A DNA stretch of 14,136 nucleotides from Spirochaetaceae bacterium (GTDB lineage: Bacteria; Spirochaetota; Spirochaetia; Treponematales; Breznakiellaceae): assembly GCA_031290855.1 (NCBI GenBank), contig JAISLM010000141.1, positions 1-14,136 of the forward strand. The letters run 5' to 3'. The notes below the pieces were generated by a model. It was not told where the DNA came from and did no database searches. It saw only the letters and a list, made by a program, of their open reading frames with translations. The translations under genes were made by a program, and so were the position numbers. This document shows, one piece after another, positions 1 to 7,256 of this stretch; the stretch's first letter is position 1; every line of letters begins with the position of its first letter.

Positions 1-115
1 AAAATACCTATATTCTTTTTTCCTGTTTCTTAAATTATTGAAAAATACTTACTCTCTAACAATTTTTCCAGTAAATTTTTTATACAATATATTCCAGAAA
101 ATTTAGGCGCAATTT

Positions 116-335
116 CGCATAACGCTAAAGGTATACGACGTTTTGCCAGCCCGAATAAGGGCTTTGCGTAGCAAAGACCAGGGCTGGCAAAATGTGGCGG
201 AGGTTTGCCGTGGGAATGTTCCCCAGCTACGCTGGGGAGCGTAGCGGAACGACCTAGGCGAACGGAACCCCGAGCCGCCTACCGGCGGCGTCAGACCCGC
301 AATGCGGGTCTGCGCGTAAACAGTCCCGTTATGCG
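116..335. repeat. MITE-like multi-hairpin intergenic element with 9-bp terminal inverted repeats
   Basis: The ends are a perfect inverted repeat: cgcataacg at 116-124 and cgttatgcg at 327-335. Inside are several near-perfect hairpins: ttttgccagccc (141-152) with gggctggcaaaa (181-192), itself enclosing ctttgc/gcaaag (162-176); ccccagc/gctgggg (221-237); gccgcc/ggcggc (274-289); cagacccgc/gcgggtctg (292-312). No credible ORF lies within. It is GC-rich inside an AT-rich surrounding and sits just downstream of the minus-strand flavoprotein operon. This fits a non-autonomous repeat element (MITE or large extragenic palindrome). An integron attC-like site or a structured RNA are alternatives. No clear target duplication is visible. 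The preceding 1-115 is AT-rich and shows nothing recognisable. Confidence 0.7.
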
Positions 336-348
336 CCGTTTTTCGCTT

Positions 349-990
349 TTACATTATTCTTTTTAGTATATCTTTTTTCTTCAATTTATTTTTATATGCA
401 AGCGAATGCCAAAATGTATGTTTGGCCATAAAGCGCCATAAAAATCTCGGAAAACAAGGGCTTAAATATTTTATCCAAAATGGTTCTTTTAATTCTATGG
501 TTTTCACAAGTAATGCAAGTTCTCGTCCAAGATTGTTAAACGGTCCTTTATTTATCGGGGTATTTTTTGTAGCGCCTATCATTTCTCCGGCACCCTGTCC
601 AATCCCGCCGCAAAATTTTACCCCTGCACGTTCACACCAATTTTGTATGATTTCAAAGGCGATATGGGTCTGTCGTCCTTCATAAAATCCATTGTTTATT
701 ATTGTATATACCATAATATCTTGTACATCTTCTTTTTTTATATATTCTTCCAATTCTATTAGCATTTTAAGCATATTTGATGGAATGGAATCTACATAGA
801 GAGGAAAACCTAAAACAAGAACCTCGCCTGCCATTATTTCTTTATACATTTCAGGTGAAAATTGTTTTACTCCCAGTACATGATTGGTAATCTTATGATC
901 CTTATTTACAAGACTAATTAATTCCCGTAATATTATTCCGGTATTTGATTCCCCCGGTTTCTGGCTTCCGTTGATTATGGCAATTTTCAT
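349..990 (-). CDS. flavodoxin-fold NAD(P)H-dependent FMN oxidoreductase family protein
   Basis: The 213-residue product has a flavodoxin-like fold. The N-terminus MKIAIINGSQKPGESNT is a first beta strand followed by a phosphate-binding loop typical of NADPH-dependent FMN reductases. LGFPLYVDSIPSNMLKMLIE (about 80-100) matches the flavin-contacting loop of the family, and a GGIGQGAGEMIG segment lies near 128-139. The C-terminal 60 residues are aromatic and basic and are not diagnostic. No signal peptide is seen. A GGGAG-like ribosome site (agggag) lies about 9 nt before the ATG. The start overlaps the stop of the upstream flavoprotein gene (TAATG), so the two are translationally coupled. Likely role: cytoplasmic flavin-dependent reduction; the substrate cannot be read from sequence. 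The gene is visibly AT-rich compared with the centre of the window. Confidence 0.85.
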   Translation of the reverse strand: MKIAIINGSQKPGESNTGIILRELISLVNKDHKITNHVLGVKQFSPEMYKEIMAGEVLVLGFPLYVDSIPSNMLKMLIELEEYIKKEDVQDIMVYTIINNGFYEGRQTHIAFEIIQNWCERAGVKFCGGIGQGAGEMIGATKNTPINKGPFNNLGRELALLVKTIELKEPFWIKYLSPCFPRFLWRFMAKHTFWHSLAYKNKLKKKDILKRIM

Positions 991-1487
991 TATAAAACTC
1001 CCTTTATATCCTCAATTTTATCATAAAAGGATATTTCCGTTTTTCGGGCAAACAAATTAATGCCGTTTGCCACAACCAGTTTACGGGCGGTTTCCTTTTC
1101 CCGGTCTGAAATATTTCCGTAAAAACATACGGTGAACATGACATTATTGCCGTACCGGCTTTTATGGTGAGTTTCCCCGTCATTTGTTCTAAAATACGGC
1201 AATATATAGGGAATACTTCTATCAAGAACATTATGCACAAACGGACTGTAACTGCCATAAAAACACCGGCTTATGATAACCAGCCGGTCACATTTTGAAA
1301 TTAATAGCCCCATATTGTTATAACCGTCATTAATCACGCACTGGCCGGGAGTCTTAACCCAACAACAAAAACAGCAAATGCAGGGATGTATTTTACCGTT
1401 ATCGGAAATAATTGTGGTATTATCAGGGTCATTTGTTACCATTGTTCTTTTGTCAAAATTTTCCAGATCATGTATTAAAATATTCAT
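990..1487 (-). CDS. iron-sulfur-flavoprotein-like flavodoxin family protein
   Basis: The 165-residue protein is a short flavodoxin-family member. It carries a compact cysteine cluster, C36-x2-C39-x2-C42-x7-C50, agreeing with the CX2CX2CX4-7C pattern of archaeal/clostridial iron-sulfur flavoproteins; extra Cys at 38 and 41 make it denser still. The following KCDRLVIISRCFYGSYSPFV and VLDRSIPYILPYF segments are the usual flavin-site strand and loop of this family. The N-terminus lacks the GSxRxxSxT phosphate loop and begins MNILIHDLEN, so FMN binding may differ from classical members. An agaagg ribosome site lies 5 nt before the ATG, and a promoter is visible at 1510-1537. It is the first gene of a two-gene operon with the 349-990 flavoprotein. 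The substrate is unknown; cytoplasmic electron transfer is inferred. Confidence 0.8.
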   Translation of the reverse strand: MNILIHDLENFDKRTMVTNDPDNTTIISDNGKIHPCICCFCCWVKTPGQCVINDGYNNMGLLISKCDRLVIISRCFYGSYSPFVHNVLDRSIPYILPYFRTNDGETHHKSRYGNNVMFTVCFYGNISDREKETARKLVVANGINLFARKTEISFYDKIEDIKGVL

Positions 1488-1509
1488 TTTTCCTTCTCTC
1501 TATCTTAGT

Positions 1510-1537
1510 CTTATATCAATTGCCATATCGCAATCAA
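1510..1537 (-). promoter_or_regulatory. putative sigma70-type promoter of the flavoprotein operon
   Basis: Read on the minus strand, TTGATT (1532-1537) and TATAAG (1510-1515) are separated by 16 bp and lie just upstream of the start codon at 1487, leaving a leader of about 15 nt that contains the agaagg ribosome site. The assignment is by pattern only, in AT-rich DNA where chance matches are common. Confidence 0.5.
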
Positions 1538-1654
1538 AATAAAAAGTGCATTTTCTACTGCCTATAATGAATAAAAATATTAATACACCCTTTTTCTTCA
1601 ACATAATCCTTCCGATATCTTTGATTAAACCGTATTTCATTATTAATGTCAATA

Positions 1655-2013
1655 ATACTCCAGAAGATTTTCCAAAAAATTTCAAAAAATGGCGCATAGC
1701 TGACGCGTATGCGCTCCTGTTCCTCCGGCAATTCCCGGAAATGCGTGAAGTTCGCCTGGCGGTATGACCCGTTCTTTTTCAAAGCGGCTGTTTTTTCGTA
1801 TCGCTTCGTTTGTAGTGTTTACCGGATGCCTCCCGGCGTTTCCGTGAATGACCGCCCCGCCGTCTTGTTCCCGTACCGCTTTTTTCAGGTGTTTTACCCG
1901 CGGAAACTCATACCCGGTTTCCTGGCGGCCTGTTTTACCGTATAGGCCCCGCCTGTTGCCCCCTTAATTACCGTCAGCCGGGCCAACTCTTTCGTGTTCA
2001 TCATGCACTTCAT
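1655..2013 (-). pseudogene. decayed ISNCY-like transposase, N-terminal (HTH) part
   Basis: Reading the minus strand across frames recovers the start of an ISNCY/IS1202-type transposase. It runs from MNTKELARLTVIKGATGGAY through TVKQAARKPGMS, then DGGAVIHGNAGRHPVNTTNEA (the HGNxGRP-type motif after the helix-turn-helix), then YRQANFTHFRELPEEQERIR and VSYAPFFEI, where intact relatives have a VSYxTxYRIL segment. At least two frame changes and in-frame stops interrupt it, and the DDE catalytic region is absent: the sequence passes into AT-rich DNA near 1655. A GGAG sits before the presumed start near 2004-2013. A related remnant lies on the other strand at 13465-13745. The family name comes from motif memory, not a search. 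Confidence 0.65.
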
Positions 2014-2059
2014 ACTCCTGTATTATCCGGGTGTGTGTGAACTTATTACTTATTAACGA

Positions 2060-3224
2060 CAGGGCCGTCGCATATAAATTATTCTGAAGCGGAGGCGAAG
2101 GCAGATTGAAAGAGCAATTGTTCAAGATATTCATTCGGCCAAGCCATTTTTTTCCCGATCAGATCGGGCTACCGTCAAGGCTGGCTTTCCCGGTATCGCC
2201 ATGTTTTTAGGCCCCCTGTCCTTCCTCAGCCGGGAACCGTCTTCCCCAAACGCCGCGCCAGGCACATAGCGCAACGGGTTCTCTATTCCCCAATGCCGGC
2301 GAACCGCACGGGCAAACTGTTCCGCGTCCGCCGCCAGGCCGGACACAAAAAGACACCGTTCCGCCGCCGTCTCCCCCCTGCACCTCCCGGCCCGGTTTCA
2401 CTACCCCGATGCTCCGTATCGTCTTCCAGTCGGGATGCCGTTCAATCAGCCACCCCACCTCCTCACTTGCCGCGTAATCCCGGTCTTCTATCCGCCCGTA
2501 CCGCTCGTCATGGGCCGGTACCGAATGAAACTGAATTACCGGTTAGTATATGCCGGTGCGGAGAAACCCGGGTCCGCAAAGTATCCTTTTACGTCCTCTT
2601 GCGGCGTTCCCCGGCTCCCTTTTAATGAAAACAGGTAATCCGCCTTCTTTGCCGGCCCCTGATCGGCGATCTTATACTGGCCGCCCATCGCGTTTATTGT
2701 CACAATACACCCTTCCAGCGCCAGTTTCCCCGACAAGGCCGGTATCGCCGTAATTGTGGAAACTTCGTTTCCCTTGCTCTTTTCCTCCGTCTTCACCTGC
2801 CCGAATACCGGCCGGTTCTCCGTCGCCCACGCGCTCGCGATACGCGGCGCTTTCCCCCGCCCTTGAAGTGCCCCCGGACCGTCTTCCCGTCTATAGCGCC
2901 GGACTTTACGTCCGCCGCTTCCCGTCCATATTCACGCTTAATGGCCCTCAACCAATTCATAAAACACCCCCCGGATTCCTCCGGCGCTATCCGGCTTATC
3001 ACCCGCCGGTACACGTCGTGATGCGGGATGCCGTGTCCCGGTTTCAGAAACCGGCCCAGCCGGGCTTTCTTCGCCTTCGCGTACCGTCCGGTGTCTTCCC
3101 GCCCCCGGGCCGTCAGGTCATAAGGGGCATCATCGCCGCTTGTTGCTCTTGTTCCATGGCTCCCTCCCGAAAAACCATGCCAGTTATAGCTCCTTTCCCC
3201 GGTTTTTTATATGCGCTGGCCCTG
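2060..3224 (-). mobile_element. ISAs1-family insertion sequence remnant, about 1.17 kb, both ends present
   Basis: The two ends are imperfect inverted repeats: the left (2060-2080) starts cagggccgtcgcatataaa, and the right (3204-3224, reverse strand) starts cagggccagcgcatataaa, with only two differences over 19 bases. The length between them fits ISAs1 elements. The enclosed transposase gene (2079-3157) is disrupted. No matching target duplication is seen in the flanks. The right end stops 19 bp before the -35 box of the rpmH promoter, so the insertion (or its flank) borders a core operon without breaking it. Confidence 0.85.
2079..3157 (-). pseudogene. frameshifted ISAs1-family (H-repeat-like) DDE transposase
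   Basis: The minus strand spells an ISAs1 transposase over several frames. It starts MEQEQQAAMMPLMT at 3157 after a gggagg ribosome site. It continues through GHGIPHHDVYRRVISRIAPE, AIDGKTVRGHFKGGG (first catalytic Asp), LALEGCIVTINAMGGQYKIA, KKADYLFSLKGSRGTPQEDV, VGWLIERHPDWKTIRSIGVV, then ARAVRRHWGIENPLRYV (Glu region) and GEDGSRLRKD. It ends PNEYLEQLLFQSAFASASE at the stop 2079-2081. Stops and frame changes break it repeatedly. In addition the usual second catalytic Asp (VTIDAMG) reads Asn, codon 2692-2694. It is therefore inactive on two independent grounds. Long ORFs on the plus strand across this region are shadows. Confidence 0.85.
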
Positions 3225-3243
3225 GGTGGGAAACTGCGGGCGC

Positions 3244-3272
3244 TTGACCGGGCAAGACCTATTCTGTAGACT
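3244..3272 (+). promoter_or_regulatory. promoter of the rpmH-rnpA-yidD-yidC-jag operon
   Basis: TTGACC (3244-3249) and TAGACT (3267-3272) are separated by exactly 17 bp. They lie about 65 bp before the rpmH start and 19 bp after the ISAs1 right end. Spacing and -35 match a housekeeping sigma promoter, and the -10 has the same TAGnnT form as the two tRNA promoters in this window. No other promoter-like pair stands out before jag. Confidence 0.65.
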
Positions 3273-3337
3273 TTAGAAAAACATAATCACCATCCGCAGC
3301 GGCGTGGCTGCGGGCGGGTTAGAAATAGGAGAAGTCC

Positions 3338-3493
3338 ATGAAGCGGACATATCAGCCAAGTAAGGTAAAGCGTAACAGAAAGTTTGGTTTTCGTGCGCGT
3401 ATGAAGACGCGGGGCGGGCGTTTGATTTTAAAGCGCCGCCGCGCCAAGGGCAGGACGAAGTTATCGGTCTCGGACGAGAAGAAGCCCTACTAG
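3338..3493 (+). CDS. rpmH: 50S ribosomal protein L34
   Basis: The 51-residue, strongly basic protein starts MKRTYQPSKVKRNRKFGFRA and contains RMKTRGGRLILKRRRAKGR, the L34 signature over almost its whole length. It is a component of the large ribosomal subunit. Most bacterial L34 proteins are 44-47 residues; this one has a slightly longer, acidic/lysine tail (SVSDEKKPY). The start is fixed by homology and by an aggag ribosome site 6 nt upstream. It is the first gene of a plus-strand operon, 5 nt before rnpA, the standard rpmH-rnpA pairing. Confidence 0.97.
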   Translation: MKRTYQPSKVKRNRKFGFRARMKTRGGRLILKRRRAKGRTKLSVSDEKKPY

Positions 3494-3498
3494 AAATT

Positions 3499-3894
3499 AT
3501 GGAAAAGGTATCCCTGTGTTTTCCCCGTGAAGAACATCTAAAACGGCGGCGGGACATTCAAACCGTATTCAAAAAAGGTGCTTACGCCTCGTGTTCCGGG
3601 GCGCGGCTGTTTTTTTTGCACAGGGACGGGGACGGAAGACGGATAGCGTTTGCCTTTGCGCGTAAATTCGGAAACGCGGTGGAACGGAACCGCGCCCGCA
3701 GGTTGGGCAGGGAAGCGTACCGTCATCTAAGGTCCAAAATAAAGGGTGGTTACGATTTGGTGTTGCTGGTTTACCCTGGTAAAAACTATTTTTCAGAAGG
3801 AGCAAGGCCGCCAAGCGGCTTTGCCGCCCGGTTCGCTCAGATGAGGGTGCTGCTCGGAAAGGCGGGCATCCTTACGGCAAGGAAATCGCCGTGA
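3499..3894 (+). CDS. rnpA: ribonuclease P protein component
   Basis: The 131-residue basic protein binds RNase P RNA and helps process tRNA 5' ends. The RNR motif is clear at about 58-75 (GNAVERNRARRLGREAYR), preceded by FAFARKFG, the PROSITE-type signature. The N-terminal LKRRRDIQTVFKKG helix is typical, and YDLVLLVYPGKNY is the conserved central strand. The length is normal for the family (110-130) with a short extra C-terminus. The ATG lies 5 nt after the rpmH stop and lacks a strong ribosome site, so translation is probably coupled to rpmH. Its stop overlaps the GTG start of yidD (GTGA). Confidence 0.95.
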   Translation: MEKVSLCFPREEHLKRRRDIQTVFKKGAYASCSGARLFFLHRDGDGRRIAFAFARKFGNAVERNRARRLGREAYRHLRSKIKGGYDLVLLVYPGKNYFSEGARPPSGFAARFAQMRVLLGKAGILTARKSP

Positions 3895-4127
3895 GGAGTG
3901 TGCGGTCCGCTTTTAAACCGCGAAACCTCGTCCTTCTCCTGATACGTTTCTATCAAAAAGCCATCTCGCCGCACTTTCCGCCCTGTTGCAGGTACTATCC
4001 TGCCTGCTCGATGTACGCTTACGAATCGGTAAAAAAGTACGGGGTTTTTCGCGGCCTTCGGTTGGGGTTTGCCCGTCTTTTGCGTTGTCATCCTTTTCAC
4101 AAAGGCGGCTATGACCCGGTTCCGTAA
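3891..4127 (+). CDS. yidD: membrane protein insertion efficiency factor YidD
   Basis: The 78-residue YidD-family protein shows LIRFYQKAISPHFPPCCRYY, then PACSMYAYESVKKYGVFRGL, and ends RCHPFHKGGYDPVP, the family hallmark with Cys33, Cys39 and Cys66. YidD is a small amphipathic, membrane-associated protein thought to assist YidC-dependent insertion of inner-membrane proteins. The GTG start at 3891 overlaps the rnpA stop (GTGA) and follows an aagga ribosome site 7 nt upstream; an internal GTG at 3900 is less well placed. It sits in the conserved order rnpA-yidD-yidC, 26 nt before yidC. Confidence 0.95.
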   Translation: MRSVRSAFKPRNLVLLLIRFYQKAISPHFPPCCRYYPACSMYAYESVKKYGVFRGLRLGFARLLRCHPFHKGGYDPVP

Positions 4128-4153
4128 GCCAAATGCAATATTAAAGAGGTTTC

Positions 4154-5968
4154 ATGGAAAAACGAACAATTCTGGCAGTCGTACTGTCTATCGTGACGAT
4201 TACCGGCTTTTATTTTATTCAATACAAGTTCTTTCCGCCCAAGCCCGCCGCCGTACAGCAGCGGCCGCTTACGGCGGAACAAAGTGACGCGCCCGCCCCG
4301 CTACCCGTTGACGAGGTGGTTCCGTTAGGCTCGCCTGACGCGCAATCATCGCCGTCTGCTATGGAGGGCGCGGAGACTTTTCCGGAATACGAACAGGTTA
4401 CAAAGATAGAGACGCCGCTATTTATCGCGGAACTGAGTAACTCCGGCGGCGATATTACCGGGTTTAAGCTGAAAGAGCACCGGGACGGCGACGATTATGT
4501 TGATATGATACTTGACGGGGCGGAGAGCGCCCACGCTTTTACGATTGCCTTTGGCAACAAAAGCGCCGCGCCGGTAAACGCGTTCTTTAACAGCAGACGA
4601 ATTTCGGACACCGCCATCGAGTATTACCGGGATTTTTCAATAAACGGCGGCGTTTTCCGTCTGACCAAACGCTATACCTTCAGGCCGGACGAGTATATGT
4701 TCCAGCTTGAGGTAACGCTCGACGGCGGCTATTCCGTCCCGGCCCTGAGCTTCGCCTCCGCGGGTGAGGCGCCCGCTGCCTACACGCTCGCTTTCGGCCC
4801 GCAGATAGGGCCGCGCTTCGACAAACTCGACGGGAACTACGACTACAGGCGCTACATCACCTTCATCAACGGCAAGCAGAGACAGGAAAAGGTTGCCGCC
4901 AACCAGGACGCCGTTGTTTCAAGCCGCGTGTCATGGGTGTCGATTGCCGGAAAGTACTTTGCGTTGATCGCGGTTCCGGACGCGGCGGCCTACGAGATTG
5001 TTTTTTCGGCGCGGCCCCCGGAACCTGGACTCGATACGGCCTCGCGCCTTTTCATCGTGCGTCCGCCGCTTTCAGCCTCGCGCAGCACGGACGTGTTCCG
5101 CTTCTACCTTGGGCCGAAAACGTCGAAGGCGCTGACGGTTTACGACACCGGGGCCAACGGATTCGGATACACCGACCTGCGCCTGGAGCAGGTGGCTAAC
5201 GCCGGCGGCTTTTGGAGCATCCTCAGCCCGCTGGAAACGCTGCTGAACTGGTTTTTGAACCTGTTTTACGGCCTTGTTCCGAACTACGGCGTGGCGATAG
5301 TCCTTGTAACCCTGCTCGTCAAGATTGTGCTGTTCCCTCTTACAAAGAAAAGTTCGGAAGGGACGCTGCGTATGCAGGCGATGGCGCCGAAAATCAAGGA
5401 GATTCAGGGGAAGTACAAGGACAACCCGCAGAAGATGAACATGGAACTGGCTGGCCTCTACAAGAAGGAGGGCTACAGCCCTCTCTCAGGTTGTCTGCCG
5501 ATGCTGATCCAACTGCCTATATTCCTGTCGATGTACAATCTTTTTAACAACCACTTCGGATTGCGCGGCGCTATGTTTATTCCGGGCTGGATACCGGATC
5601 TCTCCGTGCCGGAAACTATCTGGAACTTTGCGCCGTTCAAGCTCCCCATCCTCGGTTGGAGCGATCTGCGCCTGTTGCCTTTCATTTACGTGGGATCACA
5701 GCTTATGTACGGCAAGGTTACGCAGACACCAGACCAGGCGGGAAACACGCAGATGAAGGTGATGCTGTACGTGATGCCGTTGATGTTTTTCTTCATACTG
5801 TACAATGTTCCGTCAGGGCTTTTGGTTTACTGGATCATGTCCAACGTGCTGACGATGGTACAGCAGCTTGCGATAAACAAACTGATGGCCGGAAAGAGGG
5901 CGGCTCTTTCCGCTCCGCCGGCTGAAAAAAAGGTCATTGTCCCGCCGAAAAAAAGAAAGAGACGCTAG
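4154..5968 (+). CDS. yidC: membrane protein insertase YidC (Oxa1/Alb3 family)
   Basis: The 604-residue protein has the Gram-negative-type YidC layout. An N-terminal transmembrane anchor (about 6-22, LAVVLSIVTITGFYF) is followed by a proline/alanine linker and a large periplasmic beta domain (about 75-345). The conserved 60-kDa insertase core (about 354-590) has five hydrophobic segments and a very basic tail (PPKKRKRR) that could contact ribosomes. Core motifs include LLVKIVLFPLTKKSSEGTL, LYKKEGYSPLSGCLPMLIQL, PIFLSMYNLF and FNVPSGLLVYWIMSN-like YNVPSGLLVYWIMSNVL. The hydrophilic-groove Arg of E. coli YidC (R366) is Lys here (LLVKIVLFPL), a conservative change. It inserts and folds inner-membrane proteins, alone or with Sec. 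An agaggt ribosome site precedes the ATG. Confidence 0.97.
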   Translation: MEKRTILAVVLSIVTITGFYFIQYKFFPPKPAAVQQRPLTAEQSDAPAPLPVDEVVPLGSPDAQSSPSAMEGAETFPEYEQVTKIETPLFIAELSNSGGDITGFKLKEHRDGDDYVDMILDGAESAHAFTIAFGNKSAAPVNAFFNSRRISDTAIEYYRDFSINGGVFRLTKRYTFRPDEYMFQLEVTLDGGYSVPALSFASAGEAPAAYTLAFGPQIGPRFDKLDGNYDYRRYITFINGKQRQEKVAANQDAVVSSRVSWVSIAGKYFALIAVPDAAAYEIVFSARPPEPGLDTASRLFIVRPPLSASRSTDVFRFYLGPKTSKALTVYDTGANGFGYTDLRLEQVANAGGFWSILSPLETLLNWFLNLFYGLVPNYGVAIVLVTLLVKIVLFPLTKKSSEGTLRMQAMAPKIKEIQGKYKDNPQKMNMELAGLYKKEGYSPLSGCLPMLIQLPIFLSMYNLFNNHFGLRGAMFIPGWIPDLSVPETIWNFAPFKLPILGWSDLRLLPFIYVGSQLMYGKVTQTPDQAGNTQMKVMLYVMPLMFFFILYNVPSGLLVYWIMSNVLTMVQQLAINKLMAGKRAALSAPPAEKKVIVPPKKRKRR

Positions 5969-6024
5969 GCGAAAACATGGCGGCGGACCGGCTGTTTTAA
6001 TCTATTATCAGAAGGAGTAATGCT

Positions 6025-6786
6025 ATGATAAAAGAATTCGAAGGACGAACTGAAAAAGAAGCGATAGACAAGGCCGTTGAAGAACTGGGGCTTGAACAGG
6101 ATTGTTTCGACGTGGAAATAGTCGAGACGAAGCGCGGCGGTTTTTTCAAAAAGCCGTTAGTAAAGATTCGTATCCACACAAGCGATTTGGACGGGGCGTA
6201 TTCCGCAAAGCAAGGTAAGCGTCCGGGGGGGCAAAGCAGCGGCGAGGCATTGCCCCCGAAAAGCCGCGCCGCTGTTTCCGACATGGAAACCCTGCCTCCC
6301 GATACTGAATTTGAAAAAACGATTATAGCATATCTCGACAAAACCATCAGCCTGATGGGTATTGAAGGGAAAACGAGTATCATTTTCCGTGAAAAACGCA
6401 AGATAGGCATCGACATCGCCTCCCCCGAATCTTCGTTCATAATCGGCAAGAAGGGCAAGACTTTAGAGGCGTTGCAGGTAATTGCTTCAGCTTATGCCGC
6501 ACACTCAGGGCATGAGGACACCCGCATACTCATTGACTGCGAAAATTACCGCCTGCGCCGCGAAGAAAGCCTTGTGCGTCTCGCCTATGGTGTCGCCGAT
6601 CGAGTCCGTGAAAGCCGTGTCTCCGTCCTGCTTGAGCCGATGAACCCTTTCGACCGCCGCATAATTCACACGACGCTGAACGACAGCGACGATGTAGAAA
6701 CAAAGAGTGAGGGCCGGGGGCTTTACAAGCAGGTGCGTGTTTTTTACAAAGGCCCCGAAGCGCCCCGTGCTAAACACCAAAAGTAA
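6025..6786 (+). CDS. jag: Jag/KhpB-type RNA-binding protein (Jag_N, KH, R3H)
   Basis: The 253-residue protein has three domains in order. Jag_N occupies about 1-50 (MIKEFEGRTEKEAIDKAVEE, ending at the basic KRGGFFKKP). A polar linker (about 52-95) leads to a KH domain (about 115-170) with the GKKG loop at 141-144 (SSFIIGKKGKTLEALQ). A C-terminal R3H domain (about 180-242) carries R211-x3-H215 (RRIIHTTL). Jag/KhpB proteins bind single-stranded RNA and influence cell division and envelope genes in Gram-positives; the role in spirochaetes is not established. The ATG follows a strong aaggag ribosome site. It is last in the rpmH operon, 56 nt after yidC, a widely conserved arrangement. Confidence 0.93.
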   Translation: MIKEFEGRTEKEAIDKAVEELGLEQDCFDVEIVETKRGGFFKKPLVKIRIHTSDLDGAYSAKQGKRPGGQSSGEALPPKSRAAVSDMETLPPDTEFEKTIIAYLDKTISLMGIEGKTSIIFREKRKIGIDIASPESSFIIGKKGKTLEALQVIASAYAAHSGHEDTRILIDCENYRLRREESLVRLAYGVADRVRESRVSVLLEPMNPFDRRIIHTTLNDSDDVETKSEGRGLYKQVRVFYKGPEAPRAKHQK

Positions 6787-6838
6787 AGAACGCCGATCCT
6801 GATACGCTGTTGAACCCGCCGACGTCTGCCGGCAGGTA

Positions 6839-6909
6839 AGCGGCCGACGGGAGTCGAACCCGCGTCACAAGCTTGGGAAGCTTGGATAATGCCGTTATAT
6901 GACGGCCGC
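6839..6909 (-). tRNA. tRNA-Gly (anticodon CCC)
   Basis: The minus strand folds as a tRNA. The acceptor GCGGCCG (from 6909) pairs fully with CGGCCGC. The anticodon arm is CAAGC-TTCCCAA-GCTTG with anticodon CCC, and the T arm is GCGGG-TTCGACT-CCCGT. The D arm is short: three A-T pairs plus a mismatch, with GG in the loop. The discriminator base is T, as usual for tRNA-Gly, and CCA is not encoded. It reads glycine codon GGG. It has its own promoter at 6921-6949 and is oriented against the jag operon. Confidence 0.93.
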
Positions 6910-6920
6910 CTGTACCGTCT

Positions 6921-6949
6921 AGCCTAGATTAATATTCGGGTTTTGTCAA
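6921..6949 (-). promoter_or_regulatory. promoter of tRNA-Gly
   Basis: On the minus strand a perfect TTGACA (6944-6949) is followed after exactly 17 bp by TAGGCT (6921-6926). The predicted start of transcription falls a few bases before the tRNA 5' end at 6909. Spacing and position are as expected for a strong housekeeping promoter. Confidence 0.7.
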
Positions 6950-7012
6950 CGCCCGGCCCGGTGCCGTGGCGCGGGCGGTTTTCGGGTTGCCGCCCGCCGG
7001 AGGCGGAGGCTA

Positions 7013-7129
7013 ATGGGCGATGGCGGACGGCGGACGAAAACGGGGGAGGGTGTGCGGGGGCCTGGGAATCAGGCCTCCCGCTGCCCTTCCCGGTTTTTCT
7101 TATTTCACTGTTACTCCCGCATCGCCCAT
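7013..7129. repeat. 117-bp palindromic segment (10-bp inverted repeat ends)
   Basis: atgggcgatg (7013-7022) is a perfect inverted repeat of catcgcccat (7120-7129). Between them is a 6-bp hairpin, ggcctg/caggcc (7059-7075, loop ggaat), in very GC-rich DNA. The region 6950-7335 contains no gene I can support; it holds this palindrome and the direct repeats that begin 2 bp later. It may be a small non-autonomous element or a decayed remnant. No target duplication is evident. Confidence 0.5.
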
Positions 7130-7130
7130 C

Positions 7131-7194
7131 GCTCTAACTCATTACCTGGCAACGATTTAGGCCGGTAAAGGGTCAGACCCAGGCCGCCCGGCAA
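7131..7194. repeat. 64-bp direct repeat, copy 1
   Basis: This copy starts gctctaactcattacc and contains aacgatttaggccggtaaag followed by ggtcagaccc. It matches copy 2 (7257-7320) at all but about half a dozen positions, offset by exactly 126 bp. The central 30 or so bases are identical. The minus strand reads through both copies with the repeated peptide LTLYRPKSLPGNELER, but no ribosome site or known family supports translation. Confidence 0.85.
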
Positions 7195-7256
7195 CCTACG
7201 TGTCAGTCGCCGGCCCCCGCCCCTCGCCCGCCGCCGCTTACTGCGCTCGCCTTGTC

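Noticed and set aside
2754..3269. 171-codon plus-strand open frame and others over 2293-2753
   Set aside because: Antisense to the frameshifted ISAs1 transposase; the proline/arginine-rich translation is typical of shadow frames.
3225..3337. Replication origin next to rpmH
   Set aside because: rpmH is near oriC in many bacteria, but no DnaA-box cluster, dnaA or dnaN is visible here.
5997..6458. 153-codon minus-strand open frame
   Set aside because: Antisense to jag, which has clear Jag_N, KH and R3H domains and a strong ribosome site.
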